Source: Pseudidiomarina aquimaris (GTDB taxonomy: Bacteria > Pseudomonadota > Gammaproteobacteria > Enterobacterales > Alteromonadaceae). From it: 64,000 nt of DNA. Below, in pieces: positions 21,527 through 29,611 of the stretch. The stretch is taken from positions 124,001 to 188,000 of the forward strand of contig NZ_PIPT01000003.1 in the NCBI RefSeq assembly GCF_003987395.1, in the 5' to 3' direction. The translations under genes and the position numbers were made by a program. The notes below the pieces were generated by a model. The model did not search any database, was not told the origin of the DNA, and worked only from the letters and a program-made list of their open reading frames with translations. Each line of letters starts with the position of its first letter. Position 1 is the stretch's first letter.

Positions 21527-23140
21527 TTATATGTCGTTTGTCATGCGGGTCACGTCGACGATAAGTTTCAAGCGTTGCCCTGGTTGTAAGTAATTACGGC
21601 GATTGATCTGATTCCACTTTTCAATATCGCGGATGGTGACATTGAAGCGGCTCGCAATACGCGCTAAAGAGTCGCCAGAGCGCACTTGATAATGAATGTT
21701 ACGCGTCACCCCTGAAGTTTTCTCCTCTCCCTGCCAAACCACTAACTTACGCCCTGGGCGTAGTGGGTCGGTGGGAGCCATGCCATTCCATTTGGCAAGT
21801 TGGCGTAAATTAACGTCATATTTGCGGCTTAAATCCCACAAGGTATCGCCGCGTTGAATCGTGTGATCAATCTTGTAGCTTCCTTGCTGCTGCGATTGAG
21901 TGGCCGTCAGGCGCTGATCGGCAGAGAGGCTGTAGTCATCTAGCTCACGTGATGCCGCAGGAACGACTAAATAATCACCCGCACGAATCAAATGGCCGGT
22001 TAAATTGTTGGCTTGCTGAATGGCATGAGGCGTCGTGTGGTATTGCTTGGCAATCACGATCAGGCTCTCACCTGACTTTACTTTGTGGCGGTGCCAACGC
22101 ACAAGATCTTGTTGTTCAGCGTTGGCAAGCCATTGCTGCAGACGTTCGGCATTTTCCAACGGTAATAGCAGACGATGTGGCCCTTCAGGGTTGGTCGCCC
22201 AGCGGTTATAGCCAGAGTTGTAATGATGCAACTGCTGCAACTCTAAGCCTGATTTTTCTGCTGCTAAGGCGAGGTCGATCTGACTACCCGTTTCAACCAC
22301 TTGTAGATAAGGTTCATTTTCAATCGGTAGCCAACTCACCTGATATTTCTCTTGTTGGCTTAAAATATCTGCCAACGCTAGCAGCTTCGGCACATAGGCA
22401 CGGGTTTCCCGTGGTAGATCAAGAGACCAGAAGTCGGTTGGTTTGCCAGCTCGTGCATTACGACGAATCGCCGAGTTCACTCTGCCACCGCCAGAATTAT
22501 AGGCAGCGAGCGCATGCAGCCAGTTATCGAAACGCTCATTTAAAGCGGTGAGATAATCGAGTGCGGCGTGGGTAGCTGAATAGACGTCGCGACGACCGTC
22601 ATACCACCAGTTGATATCCAAACCATACTGCCGTGCCGTACCCGGAATAAACTGCCAAATTCCTGAAGCACTGCCATGGGAATAGGCAAATGGGTCGAAT
22701 GCACTTTCAACAATGGGTAAGAGCGCCAGTTCAAGCGGTAAATTGCGCTTTTCAATCTCTTCAACAATTAAGTGCATGAATGGTGCTGCACGCTTGGCGA
22801 CACGATCCATGTAAGTTGGGTGCTGCAAGTAAAATTTACGTTGCGCATCAATGCGTGCATTTTCCGGTATTTGCATGGTCAATTGCCGACGGATACGTTG
22901 CCATAAGTCAGCTTCTTGTTGCGGAGTGATCTCTTCGACTACTGGCAAGGGTGCAATTAGCTCAGGGTTTAACAATTGCACTTGTTGTTGCACCGGCGGT
23001 TGTGGCTTTGCAGTTTGCGTTTCAACGTGAGTGCTTTGATCTTGCTGGTTTGTAGTTGTTGTTTTCGCAGTGTCCGTCGGCGTTGATTGGCAAGCAGCCA
23101 AAACCGACGCACTCAGCGTCAGCATTATCAATTTTTTCAT
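21527..23140 (-). CDS. mltD: MltD-type lytic murein transglycosylase with three LysM domains
   Basis: 537 residues. A lipoprotein signal peptide with lipobox LAAC (Cys-17) places it at the outer membrane. The SLT catalytic domain contains ALLPIVESAFDPFAYS with catalytic Glu-145, then GIWQFIPGTARQYGL and HALAAYNSGGGRVNSAI. Three LysM peptidoglycan-binding modules follow at about residues 345-390, 420-470 and 480-530. It cleaves glycan strands to anhydro-muropeptides. In E. coli mltD is next to gloB, as here. Confidence 0.93.
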   Translation of the reverse strand: MKKLIMLTLSASVLAACQSTPTDTAKTTTTNQQDQSTHVETQTAKPQPPVQQQVQLLNPELIAPLPVVEEITPQQEADLWQRIRRQLTMQIPENARIDAQRKFYLQHPTYMDRVAKRAAPFMHLIVEEIEKRNLPLELALLPIVESAFDPFAYSHGSASGIWQFIPGTARQYGLDINWWYDGRRDVYSATHAALDYLTALNERFDNWLHALAAYNSGGGRVNSAIRRNARAGKPTDFWSLDLPRETRAYVPKLLALADILSQQEKYQVSWLPIENEPYLQVVETGSQIDLALAAEKSGLELQQLHHYNSGYNRWATNPEGPHRLLLPLENAERLQQWLANAEQQDLVRWHRHKVKSGESLIVIAKQYHTTPHAIQQANNLTGHLIRAGDYLVVPAASRELDDYSLSADQRLTATQSQQQGSYKIDHTIQRGDTLWDLSRKYDVNLRQLAKWNGMAPTDPLRPGRKLVVWQGEEKTSGVTRNIHYQVRSGDSLARIASRFNVTIRDIEKWNQINRRNYLQPGQRLKLIVDVTRMTNDI

Positions 23141-23197
23141 GCATGCCTTCCTATCGGTAGGTTGAAATTCGTGCGTACTGTAGCGCAGTTTACGGTT

Positions 23198-23923
23198 TTA
23201 AAAGTTATCTTTCCACTGCCTTAACTTACCGAACTCCGCGGCGTCTTTGGCGCGGAGGAACGGATTTATTGCAAGTTCACGCTCGAGTCGCGAGGGCAGT
23301 GAAGGCTGATGTTGTTCACGTAGCTTTGCCACCTCATTTTGCGCAGCTTCGATTGCCATATTATCGGGCTCTGCAGCACGCGCAAAACGCAAATTTGCAG
23401 CGGTGTATTCGTGCGTACAATAGACGTGTGTTGTCGCTGGAAGTTCTGCCAATTTACGTAAAGATGCGAAAAATTGAGGTGCCGTTCCTTCGAACATGCG
23501 TCCGCAACCTGCACTGAAGAGGGTATCCCCGCAAAATAACATGCCCTCAGCTGTGTCTGGGGTATAGAAACTCAAGTGATCAAGGGTGTGACCCGGTGTT
23601 TCGATGACTTGAAACTCGACGGTTAATCCCGCTGGAATAAAACGGTCGCCTTCGTGTAACTTTTGACTGATACCTTGTATTTTGGGGTTGTTTGGACCAT
23701 AGACCGGAACCTCAAAATGTTCTAACAGCGGCAGTAGACCATCGGTATGATCCCAATGATGATGGGTGATCAGGATACTGGCGAGGCCAATACCTTGCTG
23801 TTCTAACCATTTTAATACGGGAGCTTCATCACCTGGATCGACGATGACGGCATCCGCATTCTGTGTTGGCTGAATAGCCCAAATGTAGTTATCATCAAAA
23901 GCAGGGATGGGCGTAATAATCAT
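23198..23923 (-). CDS. gloB: Hydroxyacylglutathione hydrolase (glyoxalase II)
   Basis: 241 residues from the ATG at 23923; the frame is open for 78 more codons upstream, but that stretch has no family similarity and crosses into the yafS region. Metallo-beta-lactamase fold with THHHWDHT (residues 53-60), plus further metal ligands in FETPGHT-like ETPGHTLDHLSFY, FCGDTLF and THEYTAANLRFA. It hydrolyses S-lactoylglutathione to lactate and glutathione, the second step of methylglyoxal detoxification. Diverges from yafS across 56 bases. Confidence 0.94.
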   Translation of the reverse strand: MIITPIPAFDDNYIWAIQPTQNADAVIVDPGDEAPVLKWLEQQGIGLASILITHHHWDHTDGLLPLLEHFEVPVYGPNNPKIQGISQKLHEGDRFIPAGLTVEFQVIETPGHTLDHLSFYTPDTAEGMLFCGDTLFSAGCGRMFEGTAPQFFASLRKLAELPATTHVYCTHEYTAANLRFARAAEPDNMAIEAAQNEVAKLREQHQPSLPSRLERELAINPFLRAKDAAEFGKLRQWKDNF

Positions 23924-23979
23924 GGCGCATTCATCTTTAGTTGCTAGCATTGCCATCAGTATACAGGGCCACGAGCACG

Positions 23980-24726
23980 ATGTTAAAACCCGCTTTGCGA
24001 GATAAACGTACAGCAGCACCAGCGAACTGGCAGGACGTTGCGCATGGCACTTGGTTACAAAGCCAGGTTGAGCAAGTGTTGGCGCCGCATATCGAGCGTC
24101 TCTATGGTTATCATTTTGCCGCGGTAGGTCCCTTGAGCGCTCATCTGAGTTTACCAAAGTCTGCGATCAAGCATTGTTTTACCTTGGCAGAAGGGCACGG
24201 CAAACATGTCAACGTGTGTGCTGAATCGACTCAGTTGCCCTTTGCCGAAGCTAGCCTTGATGCAATTCTTTTAGCCTGTGAGCTTGAATTTGCGCAAGAT
24301 CCGCACCAAGTATTAAGAGAAGTAAGTCATAGTCTTATCGCTGATGGTAAATTAATTTACGTCGGCTTTAATCCGTTCGCCTGGCATCAGGTGCAACAAT
24401 TGTGGCCGCGGCAGGTGAACCAACTACCATGGCGAGGACGTTCTTTTACTAGAGCACGCGTTTTGGACTGGCTGGCGCTTTTAAATTTTGAGGTATGCGA
24501 AACGCATTACTTTGCGCCAAGCTTCCTTCAACAACGTTGGCAGTGGCCTGAGCGATTGGCAACAAAAGCGCATCAATGGCTGCCGCAACTGGCGAGCTGT
24601 TATTTTATCGTGGCGCGCAAACGCGAGTATCCGCTGACGTTGTTACCAGAGCGCAGCAAACGTAAACGAGTACAACCGAACTTACAGACGGTTCCCTTAG
24701 CGAACCAGACGCAATTAAAGGAGTGA
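23980..24726 (+). CDS. yafS: YafS-like SAM-dependent methyltransferase
   Basis: 248 residues from the ATG at 23980; a TTG 39 bases earlier is possible but the N-terminus from 23980 (MLKPALRDK) matches the YafS pattern better. Class I methyltransferase: a central segment with CAESTQLPFAEASLDAILLACELEFAQDPHQVLREV corresponds to motifs II-III of Methyltransf_11 enzymes (shown here split: CAESTQLPFAEASL, then DAILLACELEF). The C-terminus is basic. The substrate is unknown. Its place between gloB and rnhA/dnaQ matches E. coli yafS. Confidence 0.82.
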   Translation: MLKPALRDKRTAAPANWQDVAHGTWLQSQVEQVLAPHIERLYGYHFAAVGPLSAHLSLPKSAIKHCFTLAEGHGKHVNVCAESTQLPFAEASLDAILLACELEFAQDPHQVLREVSHSLIADGKLIYVGFNPFAWHQVQQLWPRQVNQLPWRGRSFTRARVLDWLALLNFEVCETHYFAPSFLQQRWQWPERLATKAHQWLPQLASCYFIVARKREYPLTLLPERSKRKRVQPNLQTVPLANQTQLKE

Positions 24727-24728
24727 TG

Positions 24729-25118
24729 ATGTTAAGTCCACAAGAATTATGTGCAACCGCAAAAGGTAATGTTGAAGAAATCAATGTTGAGCAATTGCAG
24801 GAGCGGATTGCTGAAGGCGCACGGGTGATTGATGTGCGTGAGCCAGGTGAATACGCAGCAGGACATATTCGCCAGGCGGTGAACATGCCACGTGGCGTAC
24901 TCGAAATGCAACTCAACCAACATCCCGATGTCGCTGGCTATGATGATGCATTGCAGCGCATCGCAGAGCAGCCACTGTATCTCATTTGCCGCTCGGGTGG
25001 TCGCTCGGCTCTGGCTGCAGAGTCGCTGCAGCGTATGGGCTTTGATAAAGTTTATTCAGTGGATGGCGGTATGCAGGCTTGGGAAGAGAAAAAGTACCCA
25101 CAAGTCACCGGTGAATAA
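24729..25118 (+). CDS. Rhodanese-domain protein
   Basis: 129 residues from the ATG at 24729, which lies five bases after an AAAGGAG site; GTG 24723 and ATG 24726 are closer to that site and less likely. A single rhodanese domain with VIDVREPGEYAAGHIRQA near residue 30 and an active-site loop CRSGGRS with the sulfur-carrying cysteine near residue 90. Single-domain rhodaneses act in sulfur transfer or cyanide/thiosulfate handling; the specific partner is not evident. It follows yafS almost directly and is probably cotranscribed with it. Confidence 0.88.
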   Translation: MLSPQELCATAKGNVEEINVEQLQERIAEGARVIDVREPGEYAAGHIRQAVNMPRGVLEMQLNQHPDVAGYDDALQRIAEQPLYLICRSGGRSALAAESLQRMGFDKVYSVDGGMQAWEEKKYPQVTGE

Positions 25119-25129
25119 AGCCGGCTAAG

Positions 25130-25603
25130 TTACCCTTCGTAGCCAGTGTCCTCAGCGAGTTTGTCGCCACTGGCTGCTTGTCGTGCCAGCTCATCGCAGC
25201 GCTCATTTTGCGGATGTCCAGCATGGCCTTTGACCCACTTCCAATGAATCGTGTGACGTTGGGCCGCTGCATCTAGAGCGCGCCACAAGTCAGCATTTTT
25301 TACTGCCTTTTTTGCGGCTGTTCGCCAGCCATTGCGCTTCCAGTTGTGGATCCATTTCTGAATGCCGTCCTTTAGATACTGGCTATCTGAGGTAAGGGTC
25401 ACTTCACAAGGTTGGTTAAGTATTTCTAGGGCTTTCACCGCCGCCAACATTTCCATACGATTATTGGTCGTCAGGCGGAAGCCCTCGCTCATTTCTTTGT
25501 GATGTTTGCCATACTCGATAACAATTCCGTAGCCACCGGGTCCTGGATTGCCTAGGCACGAGCCGTCGGTATAAATATGGACGTGTTTCTTGGCTCCACT
25601 CAC
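25130..25603 (-). CDS. rnhA: Ribonuclease HI
   Basis: 157 residues. Catalytic acidic residues are visible in [14 protein letters not shown] (Asp-13), NNRMEMLAA (Glu), TSDSQYL (Asp) and ERCDELAR (Asp), and the basic protrusion [13 protein letters not shown] is present as in E. coli RNase HI. It removes RNA from RNA-DNA hybrids, including R-loops and Okazaki primers. The start is GTG within a four-base overlap with the dnaQ stop. It converges with the rhodanese gene. Confidence 0.95.
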   Translation of the reverse strand: MSGAKKHVHIYTDGSCLGNPGPGGYGIVIEYGKHHKEMSEGFRLTTNNRMEMLAAVKALEILNQPCEVTLTSDSQYLKDGIQKWIHNWKRNGWRTAAKKAVKNADLWRALDAAAQRHTIHWKWVKGHAGHPQNERCDELARQAASGDKLAEDTGYEG

Positions 25604-26301
25604 GAGTTCGGCTCCTGCCAGAGCGGCGCATCAATTAATTGCAACCGCTCTCGGTGCGCTTGCTCTTCGGCTGCTGTGGCTTTCACAACCTTCAATTGCG
25701 GTTTATTGGTAACGCGACTCCAATCGACAGCTTGTCCATTATGCTGATGGTTTTTCTTTTGGCTTGCGAGTTCAAGTTTGGTTTGTCCACCGGTCATCGC
25801 GAGGTAGACATCGGCGAGCAATTCAGCATCCAATAGTGCGCCGTGGAAAGTACGGTTGGAGTTGTCGATGCCAAAAGCTCGACAGAGCGCATCGAGATTA
25901 TTTTTCTGCCCTGGACGCATTTCGCGTGCCAGCATTAGGGTATCGAGAACCTTACAATAGTCCGTTGTTTTGCCGGTGCCGTTGCGGAGCAGGGCAAACT
26001 CGTGGTCCATAAAGCCTACGTCGAATGCGGCGTTGTGAATAACCAATTCGCCACCGTCAATAAACTGCAAAAATTCATCGGCAATTTGCGAGAACACCGG
26101 CTTGTCCTGCAGAAACTCATTGGTGATACCATGTACTTCAATGGCCTCCTGCTCAACCACACGTTGCGGGTTGATATAAACGTGGAAAGTGTTTCCAGTG
26201 AGTTTACGGCCAATCAATTCAACTGCGCCAATTTCGATAATTCGATGTCCGCGCGCTGGGTCGAGACCCGTAGTTTCCGTGTCGAGAACGATTTGTCGCA
26301 T
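25600..26301 (-). CDS. dnaQ: DNA polymerase III epsilon subunit (proofreading exonuclease)
   Basis: 233 residues. DEDDh exonuclease: [11 protein letters not shown] (Exo I, near residue 5), [15 protein letters not shown] (Exo II) and [15 protein letters not shown] (Exo III). The C-terminal 50 residues form the linker and the alpha-binding tail. It proofreads for the polymerase encoded by dnaE, which lies at 41837-45349 in this window. It is upstream of and overlaps rnhA; in E. coli these two genes are divergent, so the local arrangement is different. Confidence 0.94.
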   Translation of the reverse strand: MRQIVLDTETTGLDPARGHRIIEIGAVELIGRKLTGNTFHVYINPQRVVEQEAIEVHGITNEFLQDKPVFSQIADEFLQFIDGGELVIHNAAFDVGFMDHEFALLRNGTGKTTDYCKVLDTLMLAREMRPGQKNNLDALCRAFGIDNSNRTFHGALLDAELLADVYLAMTGGQTKLELASQKKNHQHNGQAVDWSRVTNKPQLKVVKATAAEEQAHRERLQLIDAPLWQEPNS

Positions 26302-26450
26302 GGTAAGATAGTCCTGAGCTTAAGCATCATGAAGTAGCAAGAGTACCTGAAAGCGGGGGCTTTGCGAACCCGCGAGGGGATGCAAAACTTGTAAAAATAG
26401 TACGATCTGATTGTTTTTCAGGCAAACGGAATAAATCTTCAAAAAAAAGG

Positions 26451-26479
26451 TTGACGGGAATGAACAGCCCTCGTAATAT
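26451..26479 (+). promoter_or_regulatory. Sigma-70 promoter of the tRNA-Asp pair
   Basis: TTGACG at 26451-26456, a 17-base spacer and TAATAT at 26474-26479, followed by a GC-rich discriminator (CGCTCCGC) that is typical of stringently controlled stable-RNA promoters. The first tRNA starts about 50 bases downstream. Confidence 0.7.
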
Positions 26480-26529
26480 TCGCTCCGCATTCGGGGGGAC
26501 CCACTCGGGAAACCCAGAATCAGGAAGTT

Positions 26530-26606
26530 GGAGCGGTAGTTCAGTTGGTTAGAATACCGGCCTGTCACGCCGGGGGTCGCGGGTTCGAGTCCCGTCCGCT
26601 CCGCCA
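26530..26606 (+). tRNA. tRNA-Asp (GTC), copy 1
   Basis: 77 bases with encoded CCA. Acceptor arms GGAGCGG/CCGCTCC, anticodon stem CCGGC/GCCGG around CTGTCAC with anticodon GTC, T loop GGGTTCGAGTCCC. Asp identity follows from the anticodon. Confidence 0.97.
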
Positions 26607-26633
26607 CTTTCCTGAAACGCAAATCACCGCTGC

Positions 26634-26710
26634 GGAGCGGTAGTTCAGTTGGTTAGAATACCGGCCTGTCACGCCGGGGGTCGCGGGTTCGAGTCCCGTC
26701 CGCTCCGCCA
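26634..26710 (+). tRNA. tRNA-Asp (GTC), copy 2
   Basis: Identical to the first copy over all 77 bases and separated from it by 27 bases, so the two are probably one transcript. CCA is encoded. Confidence 0.97.
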
Positions 26711-26746
26711 TTTCAAACATGATTTTTTGTTGTGGAGTGTTGCGCG

Positions 26747-27094
26747 ATGAGTACGGTTTCGGCCTGCTTGACGTGTGGGGCTTGCTGCGCCACCTATCGT
26801 GTTTCGTTTTACTGGGGAGAAGCCACTGGCGCTCCTGCGGGTTACGTTCCTTCTGAACTCACCGAAAACTTTCATCCTCATTTACTCTGTATGCAAGGCA
26901 CTAATCAGGCCGAGCCGCGCTGTGTTGCGCTCGAAGGCGAGATTGGTAAGCAGGTAGGTTGTAGCATCTATAACAATCGCCCGTCTCCTTGTCGTGAGTT
27001 TGTGGCTGGCGATGAGGCAGCCAACCCGTTTTGTGATAAAGCCCGCGCCAAATATGGCTTAGCTCCCCTAATTCCTGTCAAAGAAGTAGCGTAA
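26747..27094 (+). CDS. YkgJ-type cysteine-cluster protein
   Basis: 115 residues from the ATG at 26747, nine bases after a GGAG site; a GTG 15 bases earlier is less likely. Cysteines are arranged as CLTCGACC near the N-terminus, then single Cys near residues 48 and 58, and CSIYNNRPSPCREF and FCDKA toward the end. This fits the CxxCGACC zinc or iron-sulfur cluster family (YkgJ, UPF0153-like). Its function is not known. It follows the second tRNA by 36 bases. Confidence 0.85.
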   Translation: MSTVSACLTCGACCATYRVSFYWGEATGAPAGYVPSELTENFHPHLLCMQGTNQAEPRCVALEGEIGKQVGCSIYNNRPSPCREFVAGDEAANPFCDKARAKYGLAPLIPVKEVA

Positions 27095-27228
27095 TCCGCT
27101 CAAATGTAGGTTTTGCGCTACGAAAAGCTCTTGAGCCCCTGTTTACCAACGGTTACATTATTGAACGTTATAAACTAGCCCGATCTGCTATGGTAAAGGG
27201 CTACATAATTCACAGGGGAGTCTTACTC

Positions 27229-29427
27229 ATGCGTAAAAGCCTGATCGCCGTTGCTATTGGTGCCGCACTAACTGTTGCTGCATGTGCCGATAAAGAAGCA
27301 GCGCAAACAACTGAACAACAAGCTGAACAACAAGTTCAACAAGCCGAGCAACAGACCGCTGCGGCAACCTTCAATGAATCGAATCCGTTCTATGCAGAAA
27401 GCACCTTGCCTTTCCATGCACCAGATTTCACTCAAATCGAGTTTGCTCATTACGAACCTGCGTTACTTGCAGGGATGGAACAGCACACTGCTGAAATCGA
27501 AGCGATTGCTAACAACCCAGAACCAGCGACGTTTGAAAATACCATCGTTGCCATGGAAAAATCAGGTGCTTTGTTAGGTCGTGTGAGCTCAGTATTCGGT
27601 AACGTTGCAGGCTCTGCTGGCAACGATGACTTCCGTGCTTTGCAAGTAAAAATGGCGCCTAAGTATGCGGCGCACGGCGATAATATCAGTCTGAACCCTG
27701 ATTTGTTCGCACGCGTGAAAACGGTCTATGAAAACCGTGACCAGTTTGAAGGCGAAGAGTTGCGCTTGATTGAAGATACCTATAAAGGTTTCGTTCGCGC
27801 GGGTGCAGAGTTAAACGAAGAGCAAAAAGCGCGAATTCGCGAAATTAACTCTGAGCTTTCGTCGCTGACCACTGAATTCCGTAACAACCTCATGAGTCTG
27901 GTTGACGAGAATATGGTTGTGGTTGAAGACAAAGCAGAGCTTGCTGGTTTGAGCGATTCACAAATTGCACAATTAGCCGCAACTGCTGAAGCTAAAGACA
28001 TGTCTGGAAAGTATGTGATCACGGTCACCAACACCACACGTCAGCCAATTTTACAGTCGCTTGAAAATCGCGAACTGCGCGAAAAAGTTTGGCGTGCTTC
28101 TGCCGAGCGTGGCTCTGGCAACACCGCAACGGACAACCGTCCACTGGTTAAACAAATGGCGCAGTTGCGTGCTGAAAAAGCGCAGCTTCTGGGTTATGAA
28201 AACTGGGGTGCTTACGTACTTGAGCAAAGCATGGCCGCTACGCCAAGTGCCGCACAACAAATGTTGCGTGACTTAGTGCCAGCAGTAGTAAGCAACGTTG
28301 AAGCCGAAATGGCCGAAATCCAACAAGTGATTGATGGCGAAGGCGGTGATTTCGAAGTTCAGCCATGGGACTGGGCATACTACGCAGAGAAAGTACGTGC
28401 TGAGAAATATGCGCTCGACTCAAATGAAGTGAAGCAATATTTCGAGTTCAACCGTGTGGTTGAAGACGGCGTTTTCTACGCAATGAACCAGTTGTTCGGT
28501 ATTACTTTCGAAAAACGTGACGATATTCCAACGTATGCAGACGACATCGTTGTTTACGAAGTGAAAGACGTTAACGGTGAAAGCCTTGGCTTGTTCTATG
28601 GCGACTGGTTTACCCGCGACGGTAAGCGTGGTGGTGCATGGATGAGCTCATTTGTTAGTCAGTCGCACTTGCTTGGTAACAAGCCAGTGATCTTGAACAA
28701 CATGAACATCACCAAAGCACCTGATGGCGAACCTACATTGTTGAGCTTTGACGAAGTAAGCACCATGTTCCACGAAATGGGGCACGCGTTGCACGGCATG
28801 TTCTCTGACGTAACTTACCCGTCACTGGCAGGTACTTCGGTATCACGTGACTATGTTGAATTCCCGTCAACCTTCCAAGAAGACTGGACGTTGAACCCGA
28901 AAGTTATCGCTAATATGGCGAAGCACCATGAGACAGGCGAGCAAATCCCACAAGAATTGCTTGATAAAGTAATGGCTGCGAAAAACTTCAACATGGGTTA
29001 CGACACCCTTGAGTACATTGCCGCAGCATTGCTAGACCTTGAGTATCATACGCTTACTCCTGATTCAGCAGCGGGTATTGCGGACGTTAACAGCTTCGAA
29101 CAAGCTGCATTAACACGCAATGGCGTAGCGGTTGAAGCGGTACCACCACGTTACAAGTCTAACTTCTTTGCACACGTGTTTGCTGGCGGCTATTCAGCTG
29201 GTTACTACGCTTACATGTGGTCAGAAGTATTAGCTGCAGATGCCTTTAAATTCGTACAAGACAATGGCGGTTTGACCTTGGAAAACGGCCAAGCATTTCG
29301 TGATGCGATTTTGTCGAAAGGTAACAGCAAAGACCCAATGCAACAGTACATCGACTTCCGTGGCCAAAAGCCTACGGTAGATGCGTTACTTGAGCGTCGT
29401 GGTTTGACTGCGCCGACCATCGACTAA
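27229..29427 (+). CDS. dcp: M3-family metallopeptidase, peptidyl-dipeptidase Dcp-like lipoprotein
   Basis: 732 residues from the ATG at 27229, chosen because it gives a good AGGGGAG ribosome site and a lipoprotein signal peptide (LTVAAC, lipobox Cys about residue 18). A short Gln/Glu-rich linker (about 20-45) precedes the M3 peptidase body. The zinc motif HEMGH lies at 515-519, with the third ligand Glu about 28 residues on. The closest functional relative is peptidyl-dipeptidase Dcp, which releases C-terminal dipeptides. E. coli Dcp is not a lipoprotein; here the enzyme is anchored, probably on the periplasmic side of a membrane, for peptide nutrition. Confidence 0.9.
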   Translation: MRKSLIAVAIGAALTVAACADKEAAQTTEQQAEQQVQQAEQQTAAATFNESNPFYAESTLPFHAPDFTQIEFAHYEPALLAGMEQHTAEIEAIANNPEPATFENTIVAMEKSGALLGRVSSVFGNVAGSAGNDDFRALQVKMAPKYAAHGDNISLNPDLFARVKTVYENRDQFEGEELRLIEDTYKGFVRAGAELNEEQKARIREINSELSSLTTEFRNNLMSLVDENMVVVEDKAELAGLSDSQIAQLAATAEAKDMSGKYVITVTNTTRQPILQSLENRELREKVWRASAERGSGNTATDNRPLVKQMAQLRAEKAQLLGYENWGAYVLEQSMAATPSAAQQMLRDLVPAVVSNVEAEMAEIQQVIDGEGGDFEVQPWDWAYYAEKVRAEKYALDSNEVKQYFEFNRVVEDGVFYAMNQLFGITFEKRDDIPTYADDIVVYEVKDVNGESLGLFYGDWFTRDGKRGGAWMSSFVSQSHLLGNKPVILNNMNITKAPDGEPTLLSFDEVSTMFHEMGHALHGMFSDVTYPSLAGTSVSRDYVEFPSTFQEDWTLNPKVIANMAKHHETGEQIPQELLDKVMAAKNFNMGYDTLEYIAAALLDLEYHTLTPDSAAGIADVNSFEQAALTRNGVAVEAVPPRYKSNFFAHVFAGGYSAGYYAYMWSEVLAADAFKFVQDNGGLTLENGQAFRDAILSKGNSKDPMQQYIDFRGQKPTVDALLERRGLTAPTID

Positions 29428-29463
29428 GACTGACTACGACTTTAGTCGAATAAAGTCTGCTAA

Positions 29464-29498
29464 AAAGCCCGTCAAGCCGTTGAGGTTTGGCGGGCTTT
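29464..29498 (+). terminator. Terminator-like stem-loop after the M3 peptidase gene
   Basis: Arms AAAGCCCG and CGGGCTTT with further TCAA/TTGG pairing inside. The T tract after it is short and interrupted. Confidence 0.6.
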
Positions 29499-29556
29499 AC
29501 ATTTTCATTACACTGTTATCTTGCTGAATTTCTTGTTTTATGCCATAAGTTAAGTT

Positions 29557-29575
29557 CATATTCTTTAAGAATATG
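29557..29575. promoter_or_regulatory. 19-bp perfect palindrome upstream of the TonB-dependent receptor
   Basis: Arms CATATTCTT and AAGAATATG around a single central T, ending 36 bases before the receptor start. It overlaps where a -10 element could be (a TTGTTT at 29533-29538 lies about 18 bases upstream). It looks like an operator for a dimeric repressor; the regulator is unknown. Confidence 0.5.
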
Positions 29576-29611
29576 TTAACTCATGTGGAAAATTATCCAG
29601 GGAATATCATC

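Noticed and set aside
23924-24157. 78-residue N-terminal extension of GloB
   Set aside because: Crosses the yafS start and has no similarity to glyoxalase II; GloB starts at 23923.
26530-26710. Direct repeat pair that looks like a short array
   Set aside because: These are two tRNA genes with cloverleaf arms, not CRISPR repeats or an attachment site; no integrase lies next to them.
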